Below are positions 20,815-30,060 of a stretch of DNA of 64,000 bases, one piece after another (within the stretch, counting starts at the first letter, position 1; each line of letters opens with the position of its first letter). The DNA comes from Candidatus Flexicrinis proximus (GTDB taxonomy: Bacteria; Chloroflexota; Anaerolineae; Aggregatilineales; Phototrophicaceae). Made by a program: the position numbers and the translations under genes. The notes beneath the pieces were generated by a model that worked only from the letters and a program-made list of their open reading frames with translations, searched no databases and was not told the origin of the DNA. The stretch is taken from positions 833,637 through 897,636 of the forward strand of contig JADJQF010000002.1 in the NCBI GenBank assembly GCA_016712885.1, written 5' to 3'.

Positions 20815-22122
20815 TCAAGCATGGTCCGGGAGCATGTCATTTCCTTCGGCTTGAGGGCGCTTACTCTGGGTCTGCGGACGCACCCACTCTACGGGCGCGG
20901 TCTCGTTCACGTCTCCCAGAACATCGCGGATGTACACCTCGCGGATCAGGATCAAAACGATAGCGGTGATTGGCACTGCCAGCAGAATGCCGAGGAAACC
21001 AAACAGCGCACCGCAGACGATCTGGCCGAGCAAGACCAGTACCGGCGGGATACGTATACTTTCAGCAAAGAGCAGCGGGGTAAAAATCTGACTTTGAATA
21101 AAGGAGATACCGTAAATCACGACGATAATCCCGCCAACACTCCCAGGTGACTGAACGATACCGACGACGATTGCGGCCAAAACGGCAACAAGCTGCCCGA
21201 AATTCGGCACGAAGCTGAGCACACCGGCCAGCGCGCCCAAAGCCGCAGCTTGCTCGAGATTTAGCAGAGTTAGTCCAAACCAGGTTGTCACACCCACGAA
21301 GATCATCGAAATGAACGTGCCTTCAAGCCAGCCCCGCAGCGCATCATACATGCGATCAAGGATTTGGCGGACGCGTTCGCGATACCATACTGGAAACAGG
21401 CGAACCATTCCGTCGGTATACCCTTTGGGATCCGCAAGAAAGTAAAGGCTCAGGAACAGGACAATCAGCAGGCTGAGCACCGTACTGGCAACATCCCCGA
21501 CAAAAGGCAAGACCGAGACGCCGATCTGACCGATGGCCGTGGCGAGCTGACGGGCTACGTCACTGACGAGATTCGTATCAATTCGGATGGTTTCAGCAAG
21601 TGGGCGCAGCGCCTCGTACAGGAAGTTATCAGGAAAAGCCAGCGGCTGAGAGATGACCACAATCCATCTTGAGGGGTTGAAGTTGGCGATCAGGTCGATC
21701 TCACTATAAGGAAAGGGCGCCGGCGCAAACAAATCCGTTTCGTTTATGCTTTGAATGAGCTGAACGACGCCATCCGGCAGGATTTCCGTCGTAAGCGTAT
21801 TGAACTGGTCGATTAAGGTCGGCAGCATCACACGGGCCAGGGCAAGAACCCCGACAATCAACAACACAAATGCCACAGCAAGGGCTGGCCCGCGCCTTAC
21901 GTTATAGCGTGCCAGGAAACGTACGGGCATCGTAAAGAAGACAACCAGAATCACGGAGGCCAGTGTCAGGAGCAGGATGCTGCGTATCGCCCAGAGGGTT
22001 GCGAGGGTAGTCAGTATCCCGACTGCAATCAGGATCCAGCGGACCGCCTGTAGGTTTGGGTTCTGTTGTTGATTAGTGGTCACACGGTTTCTCAGATGTA
22101 TTCCGTATGATTGGCATAACAC
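20815..22122 (-). CDS. AI-2E family transporter (PerM/TqsA family)
   Basis: Polytopic inner-membrane protein of 435 residues. Two hydrophobic segments lie near the N-terminus (about 28-68), then a helical loop, then a C-terminal block of helices with the family patterns VLSFVPNFGQLVAVL (about 300) and LAVPITAIVLILIREVY at the end. Members export autoinducer-2 or act as ion antiporters; which applies here cannot be told. The start codon is GTG at 22120-22122; another GTG at 22081-22083 (protein then begins VTTNQQQ) is equally possible. Neither has a strong Shine-Dalgarno. Confidence 0.88.
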   Translation of the reverse strand: MLCQSYGIHLRNRVTTNQQQNPNLQAVRWILIAVGILTTLATLWAIRSILLLTLASVILVVFFTMPVRFLARYNVRRGPALAVAFVLLIVGVLALARVMLPTLIDQFNTLTTEILPDGVVQLIQSINETDLFAPAPFPYSEIDLIANFNPSRWIVVISQPLAFPDNFLYEALRPLAETIRIDTNLVSDVARQLATAIGQIGVSVLPFVGDVASTVLSLLIVLFLSLYFLADPKGYTDGMVRLFPVWYRERVRQILDRMYDALRGWLEGTFISMIFVGVTTWFGLTLLNLEQAAALGALAGVLSFVPNFGQLVAVLAAIVVGIVQSPGSVGGIIVVIYGISFIQSQIFTPLLFAESIRIPPVLVLLGQIVCGALFGFLGILLAVPITAIVLILIREVYIRDVLGDVNETAPVEWVRPQTQSKRPQAEGNDMLPDHA

Positions 22123-22144
22123 CTGTCAACGAACGGAGTTTCGC

Positions 22145-23395
22145 TCAGCCCGCGTAACGGACGACCACCAGAGTCTGGTCGTCGAAGGGGACTACTCCGC
22201 CACAGAAAGCAAGGACATCGTCGATGATTGAGCGAAGAATTTCTTTCGCATGGCTGGTGCCATTACGGGTAATGGTCTTGATCAGGCGGTCTTCCCCGAA
22301 ATACTCACCAGCGATATTTTCTGCCTCGGTAATCCCGTCTGTGTAGTAGACACAGACATCGCCGGGATACAGATCCATCTCGAGTTTCGTCAGCGGGTTA
22401 TTGGGGAACCATCCGATCGCGCGGCCTCCTTTTGGCATGAGAAAGGCGTGATTCTCGCGGCGGCGGTAAACGATGCAGGGATTATGGCCGGCATTCACGT
22501 GCTGGCTCTTGCCCCCCATCTGAAAAACGCTGTAGTAGACGGTCACGAACATCCCGCTGTCTGCATCTTCAAGGATCAGGTCGTTGGTACGAGACAGGGT
22601 TTCGAGAGGCGAAAGTCCGGAGTGCGCCAGCGTCCGGATCATTGTACGGGCGACCGCCATGAAGAGCGCGGCTGGTGCTCCCTTGTCAGAGACATCAGCG
22701 ATTGCCACGGCCAACCGCTGGCCGTCGAGCGCAAACACATCGTAGAAGTCCCCGGCGACTTCGCGCGCCGACTCCCAATGCGCGGCGATCTCGTATCCTG
22801 GAACGATGGGCATCGACTGAGGCAGCAGGGTCTCCTGGATTTCACGCGCCATCTGGAGTTCGCGCATCAGACGCCCCTGCTCTACCGCCAGCGTATAGAG
22901 CCTCGCGTTTTCGAGCGCAATAGCCGCCTGCCCCGCAACCGCGGCGGCCAGATCGCGGTCGCCAGGCGAGAAATTCCCGGCCTTCATCGAGGTATCGCAG
23001 TAGAGAATGCCAATCAGCCGCCCCTGAACCAGCAGTGGCGCACAGAGAATGGCGCGAAGACCGCGAATGATAATGCTCTGTCCTGCCTGGTAGCGGTCGT
23101 CGAACTGGGCGTTATTGGTGAGGAGCGCCTCGCGCGTGCGGATGACCTGGTTGACAATAGTCGTGCTGTAGCCCTCACTATCGGCGCTCCCAGAGCCACG
23201 CGCGACCAGAATTTCTGGTTCAAGCGTCTTTTCGTCAACCCTGAGCAGGAAGCCGCGCTGAGCCTTTAGCACGGTCATCACCGCTTCCATAATGTTGTCA
23301 AGCGCCTTGTCGAAATCGAGACTCGAATTCATCAGGCCGGTAACTCGATACAACACGGCGAGATGCTCAGGGTTAAGATTAAGCGCGTCGGACAT
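22145..23395 (-). CDS. GAF domain-containing PP2C/SpoIIE (RsbU-type) phosphatase
   Basis: Residues 8-170 form a GAF domain (KAQRGFLLRVDEKTL, LCAPLLVQGRLIGILYCDT). A coiled linker EQGRLMRELQMAREIQETLL leads to the SpoIIE phosphatase domain (210-416). Its metal-binding residues are visible in VAGDFYDVF, AIADVSDKGAPAALFMA, YTDGITEAEN and DDQTLVVV. Such enzymes dephosphorylate anti-anti-sigma factors in partner-switching pathways. No cognate STAS or anti-sigma gene is adjacent, although two small STAS-sized proteins occur at 51.0-51.9 kb. Confidence 0.92.
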   Translation of the reverse strand: MSDALNLNPEHLAVLYRVTGLMNSSLDFDKALDNIMEAVMTVLKAQRGFLLRVDEKTLEPEILVARGSGSADSEGYSTTIVNQVIRTREALLTNNAQFDDRYQAGQSIIIRGLRAILCAPLLVQGRLIGILYCDTSMKAGNFSPGDRDLAAAVAGQAAIALENARLYTLAVEQGRLMRELQMAREIQETLLPQSMPIVPGYEIAAHWESAREVAGDFYDVFALDGQRLAVAIADVSDKGAPAALFMAVARTMIRTLAHSGLSPLETLSRTNDLILEDADSGMFVTVYYSVFQMGGKSQHVNAGHNPCIVYRRRENHAFLMPKGGRAIGWFPNNPLTKLEMDLYPGDVCVYYTDGITEAENIAGEYFGEDRLIKTITRNGTSHAKEILRSIIDDVLAFCGGVVPFDDQTLVVVRYAG

Positions 23396-23471
23396 ATAAG
23401 ACCTTTGCCGGAGAACGACCTGATATAATCGTACTCGGTTTCACAGGTTATGCCACATGGGGACATCGTAA

Positions 23472-24857
23472 ATGACTGCTCACGACTACGCGAAAGCCAA
23501 CGCAGACCGCTTCCGCGATGAACTCTTCGAACTGCTGCGTATTCCTTCTGTCAGCACCACGCCGGAACTGGCCCGAGAGGTACGGCGTGCGGCAGAATGG
23601 CTGGTCGCAAACATGAAACAGATCGGGTTTCCGCACGCCGAAGTTGTGCAGACGGCCGGCCACCCGATCGTCTACGGAGAGTGGCTTACAGCTGGTGCCG
23701 ATAAACCCACCGTGCTGGTCTACGGGCATTATGACGTGCAGCCAGCCGAGCGCGAAAAAGACGGATGGCACACGGATCCTTTTGAACCCCAGATCATCGA
23801 AGGGAAAATCTATGCGCGCGGCAGCACCGATGACAAAGGCCCCGTGATTGCGCATCTCAAGGCCATCGAATCGCTGGTACAAACCAACGGAGCACTTCCG
23901 GTCAACCTCAAAGTAATTTTCGAGGGAGAGGAAGAGGTTTCATCGCTGCATCTGGGAGAGTTCGTGGCGAAGTATAAGGAACGCCTCAAAGCAGACGCGT
24001 GCCTGATCTCTGATACGGCCATCTATGCGCCTGACCAACCTTCGATTACTTACGCGCTTCGCGGCCTGGCCTATATGGAGCTGCATGTACAGGGTCCAGC
24101 AACTGACCTTCACAGCGGCGGGTTTGGCGGCACCGTGCATAACCCCGCACAGGCGCTGTCAGAGATCATCGCCAAACTGCATCATCCCGACGGCAGCGTT
24201 TCGGTTCCCGGATTTTATGACGATGTGAGACCGCTTGATGTCGAGGAGCGCGCCGAACTCGCAAAGACCCCCTGGGAATTAGAAGCGTGGTCGGCGGGCA
24301 CTGGAATCTCCACGCCGTGGGGTGAGCCGCAATTCACGCTCGGCGAGAGGGTAAGCGCGCGTCCGACACTCGAAATCAACGGAATGGTCAGCGGTTTCTA
24401 TGGCGAGGGCGCAAAGACAGTGCTACCCGCAAAAGCCATGGCGAAGATGAGCTGCCGGCTGGTCGCAAACCAAAACCCGAAGAAGATTTACGAATTGGTG
24501 AAAGCATATATCGCGCAAATCACTCCACCGACCGTACGGTCAGAGCTCAGACTGCTGCATGTAGGCGACCCAGCTCTGACGGAGCGCGACAGCGTCGCAA
24601 TGCAGGCAGCGATCAGCGCATACGAGCAGGCATGGGGCAAGGCGCCAGTCTTTATGCGTGAAGGCGGGAGTATTCCGATCGTGGCCGATTTCCAGCGCGA
24701 GTTGGGAATTCCCGTCATTCTCATGGGGTTTGGCCTGCACACCGATGGCGCCCACGGTCCAGACGAGCACTTCCGGCTAGAATTGTTCTACAAGGGCATA
24801 GACGCGATCATCGCGTTCCACGAAGTCTACGCTAAGCTGAACAGCGGTAACCAGTAG
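23472..24857 (+). CDS. M20 family metallo-dipeptidase
   Basis: Zinc-dependent dipeptidase of the M20A/CNDP-like group, 461 residues. Zinc ligands and the catalytic acid are in place: YGHYDVQP (about 80-87), RGSTDDKGP (about 117-125), the catalytic Glu in FEGEEEVSS (about 150-158), LISDTA (about 179) and GAHGPDEHF (about 426-434). A bacterial-exopeptidase lid/dimerisation domain lies at about 195-350 (DLHSGGFGGTVHNPAQAL). Cytosolic; no signal peptide. Probably recycles dipeptides or similar amide substrates. Confidence 0.92.
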   Translation: MTAHDYAKANADRFRDELFELLRIPSVSTTPELAREVRRAAEWLVANMKQIGFPHAEVVQTAGHPIVYGEWLTAGADKPTVLVYGHYDVQPAEREKDGWHTDPFEPQIIEGKIYARGSTDDKGPVIAHLKAIESLVQTNGALPVNLKVIFEGEEEVSSLHLGEFVAKYKERLKADACLISDTAIYAPDQPSITYALRGLAYMELHVQGPATDLHSGGFGGTVHNPAQALSEIIAKLHHPDGSVSVPGFYDDVRPLDVEERAELAKTPWELEAWSAGTGISTPWGEPQFTLGERVSARPTLEINGMVSGFYGEGAKTVLPAKAMAKMSCRLVANQNPKKIYELVKAYIAQITPPTVRSELRLLHVGDPALTERDSVAMQAAISAYEQAWGKAPVFMREGGSIPIVADFQRELGIPVILMGFGLHTDGAHGPDEHFRLELFYKGIDAIIAFHEVYAKLNSGNQ

Positions 24858-24878
24858 CGTCAGACAAGAGACCCGCGA

Positions 24879-24906
24879 GGGTCGGGCTTGATGTGCAGCC
24901 CGACCC
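24879..24906 (+). terminator. Strong hairpin after the M20 peptidase gene
   Basis: Perfect 10-bp stem GGGTCGGGCT / AGCCCGACCC (24879-24888, 24897-24906) with an 8-base loop. No T-tract follows on the plus strand, so it may be a processing or barrier hairpin rather than an intrinsic terminator. Confidence 0.5.
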
Positions 24907-24983
24907 CATGAATCATCCAATCGCGTGGCGGCGCTAAATCGTTGTACCCGGATTGCGCAGATCAGCTACTGGAACGCTTTCCT

Positions 24984-25952
24984 ATGCGATTCTCGATCAT
25001 TGCTACAGTACTTAACGAAGGCGACTCAATCCGGCGATTGATGGACTCGCTGCTGGCACAGTCTCGGCACCCTGACGAGATCGTGATTGTGGACGGCGGC
25101 AGCCGGGACAATACCGCCGAGATCATCCGGAGCTATGCAGGTCGCCTGCCGGTAACGGTGATTGTAGAGCCAGGGGCAAACATCAGCCGGGGCCGGAACG
25201 TGGCAATTTCGAATGCTACCGGCGATGTTATCGCGGTCACAGATGCAGGCGTCCGGCTGACGGACAATTGGTTTCGAGAATTGATCGCGCCATTCGAGGC
25301 CAATCTCGATGTTAACGGCGTCGCGGGGTTCTTCGCACCGGACTGGCAGAACACGTTTGAAGCCGCCATGAGTGCGACTGTGCTTCCCCAACGCCAGGAC
25401 ATCAATCCGGATGGTTTTTTGCCAAGTAGTCGCAGCGTGGCATTCAGAAAGTCAGCCTGGGGAAAAGTTGGGGGATACCCCGAATGGCTGGATTTTTGCG
25501 AAGACCTGGTGTTCGACCTCCGGTTTAAGTCGCTGGCCGGGTCGTTCGTCTTTAGCCCAGATGCGCTGGTATATTTCCGCCCGCGCGGCACGCTCCGTTC
25601 CTTCTATAAGCAGTATTACCTGTATGCGCGCGGCGACGGCAAGGCCGATTTGTGGCGTAAGCGCCACGCAATTCGATACGTCACGTATCTGATTGGCTTG
25701 CCTGGACTGCTGGCAGCGGGTGCCCTAATCCATCCTCTGATATGGCTGCTGATCATAGCCGGTGGTTACGCCTATATCCGGCGGCCACTCAATCGACTCG
25801 CAGGTATCCTCGCTGAGAAGAGCTGGTCCGAGCGTTTCCGGGCGGCGCTCTGGATACCGGTGATCCGAGTCGTAGGGGACGCCGCCAAAATGGCTGGCTA
25901 TCCGGTCGGTTGGCGGTGGCGGATCACCCATTCCCCTCCGGCCTGGCGGTAA
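24984..25952 (+). CDS. Glycosyltransferase family 2
   Basis: GT-A fold transferase of 322 residues. N-terminus MRFSIIATVLNEGDSIRRLM, the nucleotide-sugar pocket DEIVIVDGGSRDNT, ANISRGRNVAI and the AVTDAG motif in the DxD position (about 90-95). The C-terminal 90 residues hold one or two hydrophobic segments (GLPGLLAAGALIHPLIWLLI), so it is membrane-attached. It presumably adds sugars to a lipid-linked or surface glycan. The start is the ATG at 24984 with GGAA about 9 bases upstream; the TTG at 24942 is less likely. Confidence 0.9.
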   Translation: MRFSIIATVLNEGDSIRRLMDSLLAQSRHPDEIVIVDGGSRDNTAEIIRSYAGRLPVTVIVEPGANISRGRNVAISNATGDVIAVTDAGVRLTDNWFRELIAPFEANLDVNGVAGFFAPDWQNTFEAAMSATVLPQRQDINPDGFLPSSRSVAFRKSAWGKVGGYPEWLDFCEDLVFDLRFKSLAGSFVFSPDALVYFRPRGTLRSFYKQYYLYARGDGKADLWRKRHAIRYVTYLIGLPGLLAAGALIHPLIWLLIIAGGYAYIRRPLNRLAGILAEKSWSERFRAALWIPVIRVVGDAAKMAGYPVGWRWRITHSPPAWR

Positions 25953-26056
25953 CTGGATCCTCAGTCGACTTTCCGCCTCACTAAGCGAAAGTTTTGCGGC
26001 AACGAACGCGAGGGCGTATACTGTCGAAATGTTTGGCTGACCCCCGGGGGGCTTTT

Positions 26057-26785
26057 ATGACCTCGATTACCCGCTTCAATTTCAAGGTGTTGATTTACGA
26101 TCCGGATACTTACGCGCGCCATGCGATCTACACGTTTCTGGCGTGGGACCGGCGAACCCGCGTGACGTTTCGCGCGAAATCGCTGGATGACATGTGGCAT
26201 CACCTGCGAACGACCCCGGTCGCTGAGCAACCCGATTACATCGTGATGGACGCCAACCATATCGGCGGCGCAAATGAACTGCGCGCCACACTGGATCGGC
26301 TGCGTGCGGAACTGCCGAAATGCCGGATCGTATGCATGGTTCAACAGGTCGATGCGGAACTGGTTCAGGCGGCCGCAGAACGCGGCGCGAAGGCGGTACT
26401 CCTGAAACAAGAGGTCAACCTGCGGCTTGGATGGGCGATCGTCTATGCCGAAAAGAAGGATTTCACGATAACTCCGGCAGTGATCGAGGCGGTTCGTGCG
26501 TCCCGGAACGTCCATCCGCGGCTTCAGAAAGCGGCCGTTCTGCCGCCCAGCCTGAAATTCCCGCAACTAACCACGCGAGTCCAAGAAGCGTTGGAGCTTT
26601 GGCTCGGTGGAATGCCGGCTTACCTGGTGGCAGATGAACTTGGGATCGGTCTGAGTACCGTTCGTGGATACATCAAGAAGGCGTATCGCATTCTAGAGTC
26701 ATCGGTGGATCTGGAGTTTCCTGACGAGATTACGCAGCAGGAACGCGCTTTTCTCAGATATACGGCTCTCGACGAGCGGGAATAG
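26057..26785 (+). CDS. LuxR/sigma-region-4-like response regulator
   Basis: 242 residues. The N-terminal receiver has IYDPD (acidic pair), the candidate phospho-acceptor in YIVMDANH (about 58) and Lys in AVLLKQE (about 115). The C-terminal region (about 175-235) holds a helix-turn-helix, ALELWLGGMPAYLVADELGI then STVRGYIKKAYR. No kinase gene is adjacent. The start is the ATG at 26057 just after a GGGGGG run that can serve as Shine-Dalgarno; the ORF opens at 25994. Confidence 0.8.
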   Translation: MTSITRFNFKVLIYDPDTYARHAIYTFLAWDRRTRVTFRAKSLDDMWHHLRTTPVAEQPDYIVMDANHIGGANELRATLDRLRAELPKCRIVCMVQQVDAELVQAAAERGAKAVLLKQEVNLRLGWAIVYAEKKDFTITPAVIEAVRASRNVHPRLQKAAVLPPSLKFPQLTTRVQEALELWLGGMPAYLVADELGIGLSTVRGYIKKAYRILESSVDLEFPDEITQQERAFLRYTALDERE

Positions 26786-26800
26786 CGTCTAGAGTGGACT

Positions 26801-26827
26801 ACAGGGACAGGCTAATGCTGTCCCTGT
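26801..26827. terminator. Symmetrical hairpin between convergent genes
   Basis: Perfect 10-bp stem ACAGGGACAG / CTGTCCCTGT (26801-26810, 26818-26827) with a 7-base loop, between the convergent regulator and M23 genes. No T-tract on either side. Confidence 0.55.
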
Positions 26828-26860
26828 GCTGCCTGTGTTCAGAAACTAAATCTGAACGCC

Positions 26861-27838
26861 TCACGGGATCCAGGCGCGGCTAAAATCTGAAGCGTCGACC
26901 CAGTCTCCGTTGATATTCAACTCCCAGTGCAGGTGCGGTCCACTGCTGCGCCCTGTATTTCCTGTTAGTCCGAGGACCTGACCTGCCGTAACCTGCTGGC
27001 CGCGGGTGACGTGGATCTGCGACATGTGCGCGTAACCACTAAACACGCCGAAACCATGATCAACGATCACATAGTTACCCCGGATATCCATGATTCCCGC
27101 AAAGGCAACCCGACCGGCGGCAGACGCCGCGATGGGTACGCCGGTGGTTGCGCGCATATCCCAGCCGGTGTGACGCGTTTCGACCGTATCGTTCAGGAGA
27201 CGAAGCTCGCCGAATGGCGAAGTCAGTTCACCAAATATCGGCGCGGCAAAACCCGAATCATCCCAAGCACGCGCCTGATCGGGTTTGGCAAACACGGCAG
27301 ACAGGCGCGCAAACTCAGCGCGTTCGATTTCAGGGTCGATCAAATAGACACGATCGCTTGGGACGATGAAGGTACTGCGCACAAAGCCACCAAGCTCAAC
27401 GCGCACCTTGGTCATAACCGATGCGCGACTCGCGCCGGACTCGACAAAGACTTCAAGGTCATACTCTTTGGAGGTCTGCTCGATATTGGCGGTCAAGAAG
27501 CCAAACAGACCGTCATCGCGGGCAGGGAAAAGCGGAATGAGATCGCCGAGCCACGACGCAGTTGCGGCGGTTACTCCTTCGCCGCTAACGTGCAGCACGC
27601 CGAACCCGCCTTGTTTGACGCTGTCGAAATACAGCTCTACCGTTGCGTCCCCCACGGAGAGTGTTTGCCGTGAGGTCGGCCGGATGATCGGCGTGGCCGT
27701 AGGAGAGGGCGTTACGGCAGCGTCAGCGGGGGGAGTCGGCGGAGCTTCCGTCTCCTGTGCAACAACGGGCACCGTCATGAAAGACACGTAGAGGCAAACG
27801 GATATCAGAATCCAGCGGATCAATACACGCACAAGCAT
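26861..27838 (-). CDS. Secreted M23 (LytM) metallopeptidase
   Basis: 325 residues with an N-terminal signal peptide (about 1-27, ending VVAQ), a Thr/Pro-rich linker, a beta-rich middle domain and a C-terminal M23 domain (about 205-320). The zinc site residues are in TRHTGWDM and PHLHWELN, with GYAHMSQIHVTRGQQV between. Such enzymes cut peptidoglycan cross-links or regulate those that do; the active site is intact. It is the last gene of the six-gene minus-strand cluster that starts with the nuclease at 30567, 14 bases after the lipoprotein gene. Confidence 0.92.
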   Translation of the reverse strand: MLVRVLIRWILISVCLYVSFMTVPVVAQETEAPPTPPADAAVTPSPTATPIIRPTSRQTLSVGDATVELYFDSVKQGGFGVLHVSGEGVTAATASWLGDLIPLFPARDDGLFGFLTANIEQTSKEYDLEVFVESGASRASVMTKVRVELGGFVRSTFIVPSDRVYLIDPEIERAEFARLSAVFAKPDQARAWDDSGFAAPIFGELTSPFGELRLLNDTVETRHTGWDMRATTGVPIAASAAGRVAFAGIMDIRGNYVIVDHGFGVFSGYAHMSQIHVTRGQQVTAGQVLGLTGNTGRSSGPHLHWELNINGDWVDASDFSRAWIP

Positions 27839-27852
27839 CTTCCTTACCTGGG

Positions 27853-28656
27853 TTACGGAGTGGCGACCGCCTCTGGAGCAGCCGTCGGCAGCAGACTAAA
27901 GTCAAACTCAACCGAATCCAAAATCGCCTGTAGTTCGGAGCGCGTGGCGGAAGTCATCGCTTCGATTGGTTCGGTATAGGCATAGAACGCGAAGTTAAGA
28001 CCATCGACATTGAGCGCCGCGAACCAGCCGTGAATACTTGGCAGATTGTCCGGGCATTGGTTCGCAGAATACACGGTGCCGCGTGCAGTGCGACCGCCGA
28101 CGCTGAACGTGCGTTCCTCTTCAAACGAGTACTCGCAGGTTGGTTCAATGACCGCGAACAACAACATGCGAAGCGCATCGGCATAGACATTGAGCGTCCG
28201 ATCGCCAAACTCGGGAACGATACTGTTGAAGCCGAAGAGGATCGTCACGACTCCGGTCCCACCAGGCACTGGCCCACTGTAGTATCCAAAAGGGACGACA
28301 GACATTTCGTCGGCAGCGGCGGGGAGCATTATCGCATCGCTGACTAAGTTCCACCCGGACGGCAAGTTAAGTCGTACCGGCGGCACAATATCGGTTTGAA
28401 GCAGCGGGCTGATAGTAACGACAATCCTGGTGGCCTCCGGTTCCGCGCTGACAGTGGGCGGGATCGGCGTCACAGAAGGGGGTATAGCCCGCGGCGTATT
28501 GGTCGGCACCCGTGTTTCCGTAGGAGACACAGAGGTTGGCGGCGTGCCGGCTGGGGGTCTGGGTGTATCGGGACTCAGTGATGCCTGTGGTGCCGGGACG
28601 GTGGCCTCGCACGCTGCCAGCAGGAGCATGGAGGCGACGATCAAAAGTCGGATCAT
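27853..28656 (-). CDS. Predicted lipoprotein of unknown function
   Basis: 267 residues. N-terminal signal with lipobox LLLAACEA (Cys16), then a 70-residue Thr/Pro-rich tether, then one globular domain (about 85-255). That domain begins RLNLPSGWNLVSDAIMLP, resembling the fold of PsbP-like or DcrB-like proteins, but I cannot assign it. Start overlaps the stop of the SRAP gene by 4 bases. Confidence 0.75.
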   Translation of the reverse strand: MIRLLIVASMLLLAACEATVPAPQASLSPDTPRPPAGTPPTSVSPTETRVPTNTPRAIPPSVTPIPPTVSAEPEATRIVVTISPLLQTDIVPPVRLNLPSGWNLVSDAIMLPAAADEMSVVPFGYYSGPVPGGTGVVTILFGFNSIVPEFGDRTLNVYADALRMLLFAVIEPTCEYSFEEERTFSVGGRTARGTVYSANQCPDNLPSIHGWFAALNVDGLNFAFYAYTEPIEAMTSATRSELQAILDSVEFDFSLLPTAAPEAVATP

Positions 28657-29330
28657 AACAACGTGCCCTGCCCTCCGACCGGTGCAATCAGATCAGCGCC
28701 TTCCGTGTTGGCGCCGTTGACCAATTTCGAGACTTCGTACGCGTGCATCCTTTCAGCCGGATACGGCTGCAGGAAAGAGAGTGCCTCTTCCGCCCTCATC
28801 TCCCCACTGAAGAGCCACTCAGAATAAGATTCCTTCGGAAGGATAATCGCCATCCGGTTATGGAACTGCCGGATGTAGTCATTAGGCTCACCGGTCAGTA
28901 TTGTGCAGCTGTTGAGTTCGTCGCCGTCAGGGCTGCGCCATGTCTCCCACAAACCGGCAAAGGCAAAAACCGGATCGCCATCAAGATGAATGTACATCGG
29001 GTTCTTGCCTTTTTCCGGCCATTCGTAAAAGCCATTGGCGGGAACCAGGCAGCGCCGGCGCTTCAAGGCATTCTTAAATGACGGTTTCTCGGCAACGGTC
29101 TCCGCACGGGCGTTGAACATCTTGCTGCCAATACTGATGTCTTTAGCCCACGAGGGGACGAGACCCCAACGGTGAAACGTCAGCTTTCTTGGTTCGGCGT
29201 TGGTTATCACGGCTACGGGCTGCGTCGGCGCGATGTTGTAGCGCGGCGCCATCTGAACCATCGCTCCTTCAAGGCCAAACGCTTCCAACAATGTGGCAGC
29301 ATCAGCAGTCAATACGAATCGTCCACACAT
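28653..29330 (-). CDS. SOS response-associated peptidase/abasic-site protein (SRAP, YedK/HMCES family)
   Basis: Forms a thiazolidine crosslink with abasic sites in single-stranded DNA to protect them. The catalytic Cys2 (MCGRFVLT) becomes the N-terminal residue after Met removal. Other family residues: Asn32 in PRYNIAPTQ, FNARAET, the Glu in VPANGFYEW, the His in FHNRMAIIL. 225 residues is the normal length. Unusually placed inside an envelope-protein cluster. Confidence 0.94.
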   Translation of the reverse strand: MCGRFVLTADAATLLEAFGLEGAMVQMAPRYNIAPTQPVAVITNAEPRKLTFHRWGLVPSWAKDISIGSKMFNARAETVAEKPSFKNALKRRRCLVPANGFYEWPEKGKNPMYIHLDGDPVFAFAGLWETWRSPDGDELNSCTILTGEPNDYIRQFHNRMAIILPKESYSEWLFSGEMRAEEALSFLQPYPAERMHAYEVSKLVNGANTEGADLIAPVGGQGTLL

Positions 29331-29338
29331 CGCAGCTC

Positions 29339-29620
29339 CTACTTCTTCTGTGGCGGCCTGCCCATTTCGGCGATTTGACGCAGCACGGTCAGCAGCGCCA
29401 AAGCGATGGAAAATATCTGACCTGTCGAGACCGGCTGGCGGCCTTCGGGGTTTTCGTTGGAGGCGCGATCAAAAAAATACGCACCGAGCAGACCTGCAAA
29501 CAGCCCGCCGATGACGCCAAACAGGTAAGGCCGGCGGTCAGGCGGGGGCGGCTTCGGCGTGACAATCGTCAACCCATTACGAGTTGGAAGACTGGTCTGA
29601 TTGTTTGGACTGCGCTGCAT
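29339..29620 (-). CDS. Small membrane protein
   Basis: 93 residues with one clear transmembrane helix (YLFGVIGGLFAGLLGAYFF) and a second weaker hydrophobic segment (IFSIALALLTVLRQI). I chose the ATG at 29618-29620 with AAAGGG 7 bases upstream over an upstream start at 29641. It overlaps the preceding membrane-protein gene by 44 bases. No family recognised. Confidence 0.65.
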   Translation of the reverse strand: MQRSPNNQTSLPTRNGLTIVTPKPPPPDRRPYLFGVIGGLFAGLLGAYFFDRASNENPEGRQPVSTGQIFSIALALLTVLRQIAEMGRPPQKK

Positions 29621-30050
29621 CGCTGCGCCCTTTCGCTCCATCTTCGGGATCGAACACGCTCCAAAGCGGTTCTAACCGTTCAATCGCCGCCGCAAAACCG
29701 ATAAACCGGTTCCCCACAGAGATACTCTCCGTTTGCACGCGACCACGGGTTTCCGCCGCAGTCCGCTCCAATTGTATCAGGCGCTGCGCCGTCAGCTTAT
29801 CTGCCCGGGAAAGCCCCCAGATCCCCACAAATACACCCACGACCAGCAGCAGCATAATCAGCAGCATGGGCAGCAGGCACAGGGTTACCAGCAGCGTATT
29901 GGCGACCACGGACATGTTACCGACGGTAAGCAGAGCGGCGGTTGCCGTCACAAAGACAACTAGCAGTACCACGGCGGCAAACGGCCACCACACCCGTCTC
30001 CTTGCCTGAGCAAGCGCACCTATTTTAGCGGATTCAAACTCATCCATCAT
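29577..30050 (-). CDS. Membrane protein of unknown function
   Basis: 157 residues with two adjacent transmembrane helices (about 20-45 and 55-80) followed by a cytosolic amphipathic helix (ADKLTAQRLIQLERTAAET). Starts at the ATG 30048-30050 (30045-30047 also possible), 11 bases after the nuclease gene. Composition matches the host. No recognised family. Confidence 0.65.
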   Translation of the reverse strand: MMDEFESAKIGALAQARRRVWWPFAAVVLLVVFVTATAALLTVGNMSVVANTLLVTLCLLPMLLIMLLLVVGVFVGIWGLSRADKLTAQRLIQLERTAAETRGRVQTESISVGNRFIGFAAAIERLEPLWSVFDPEDGAKGRSDAAQSKQSDQSSNS

Positions 30051-30060
30051 CACAGCGTCG

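Noticed and set aside
22250..23269. 339-codon plus-strand open frame
   Set aside because: Antisense to the GAF-SpoIIE phosphatase gene.
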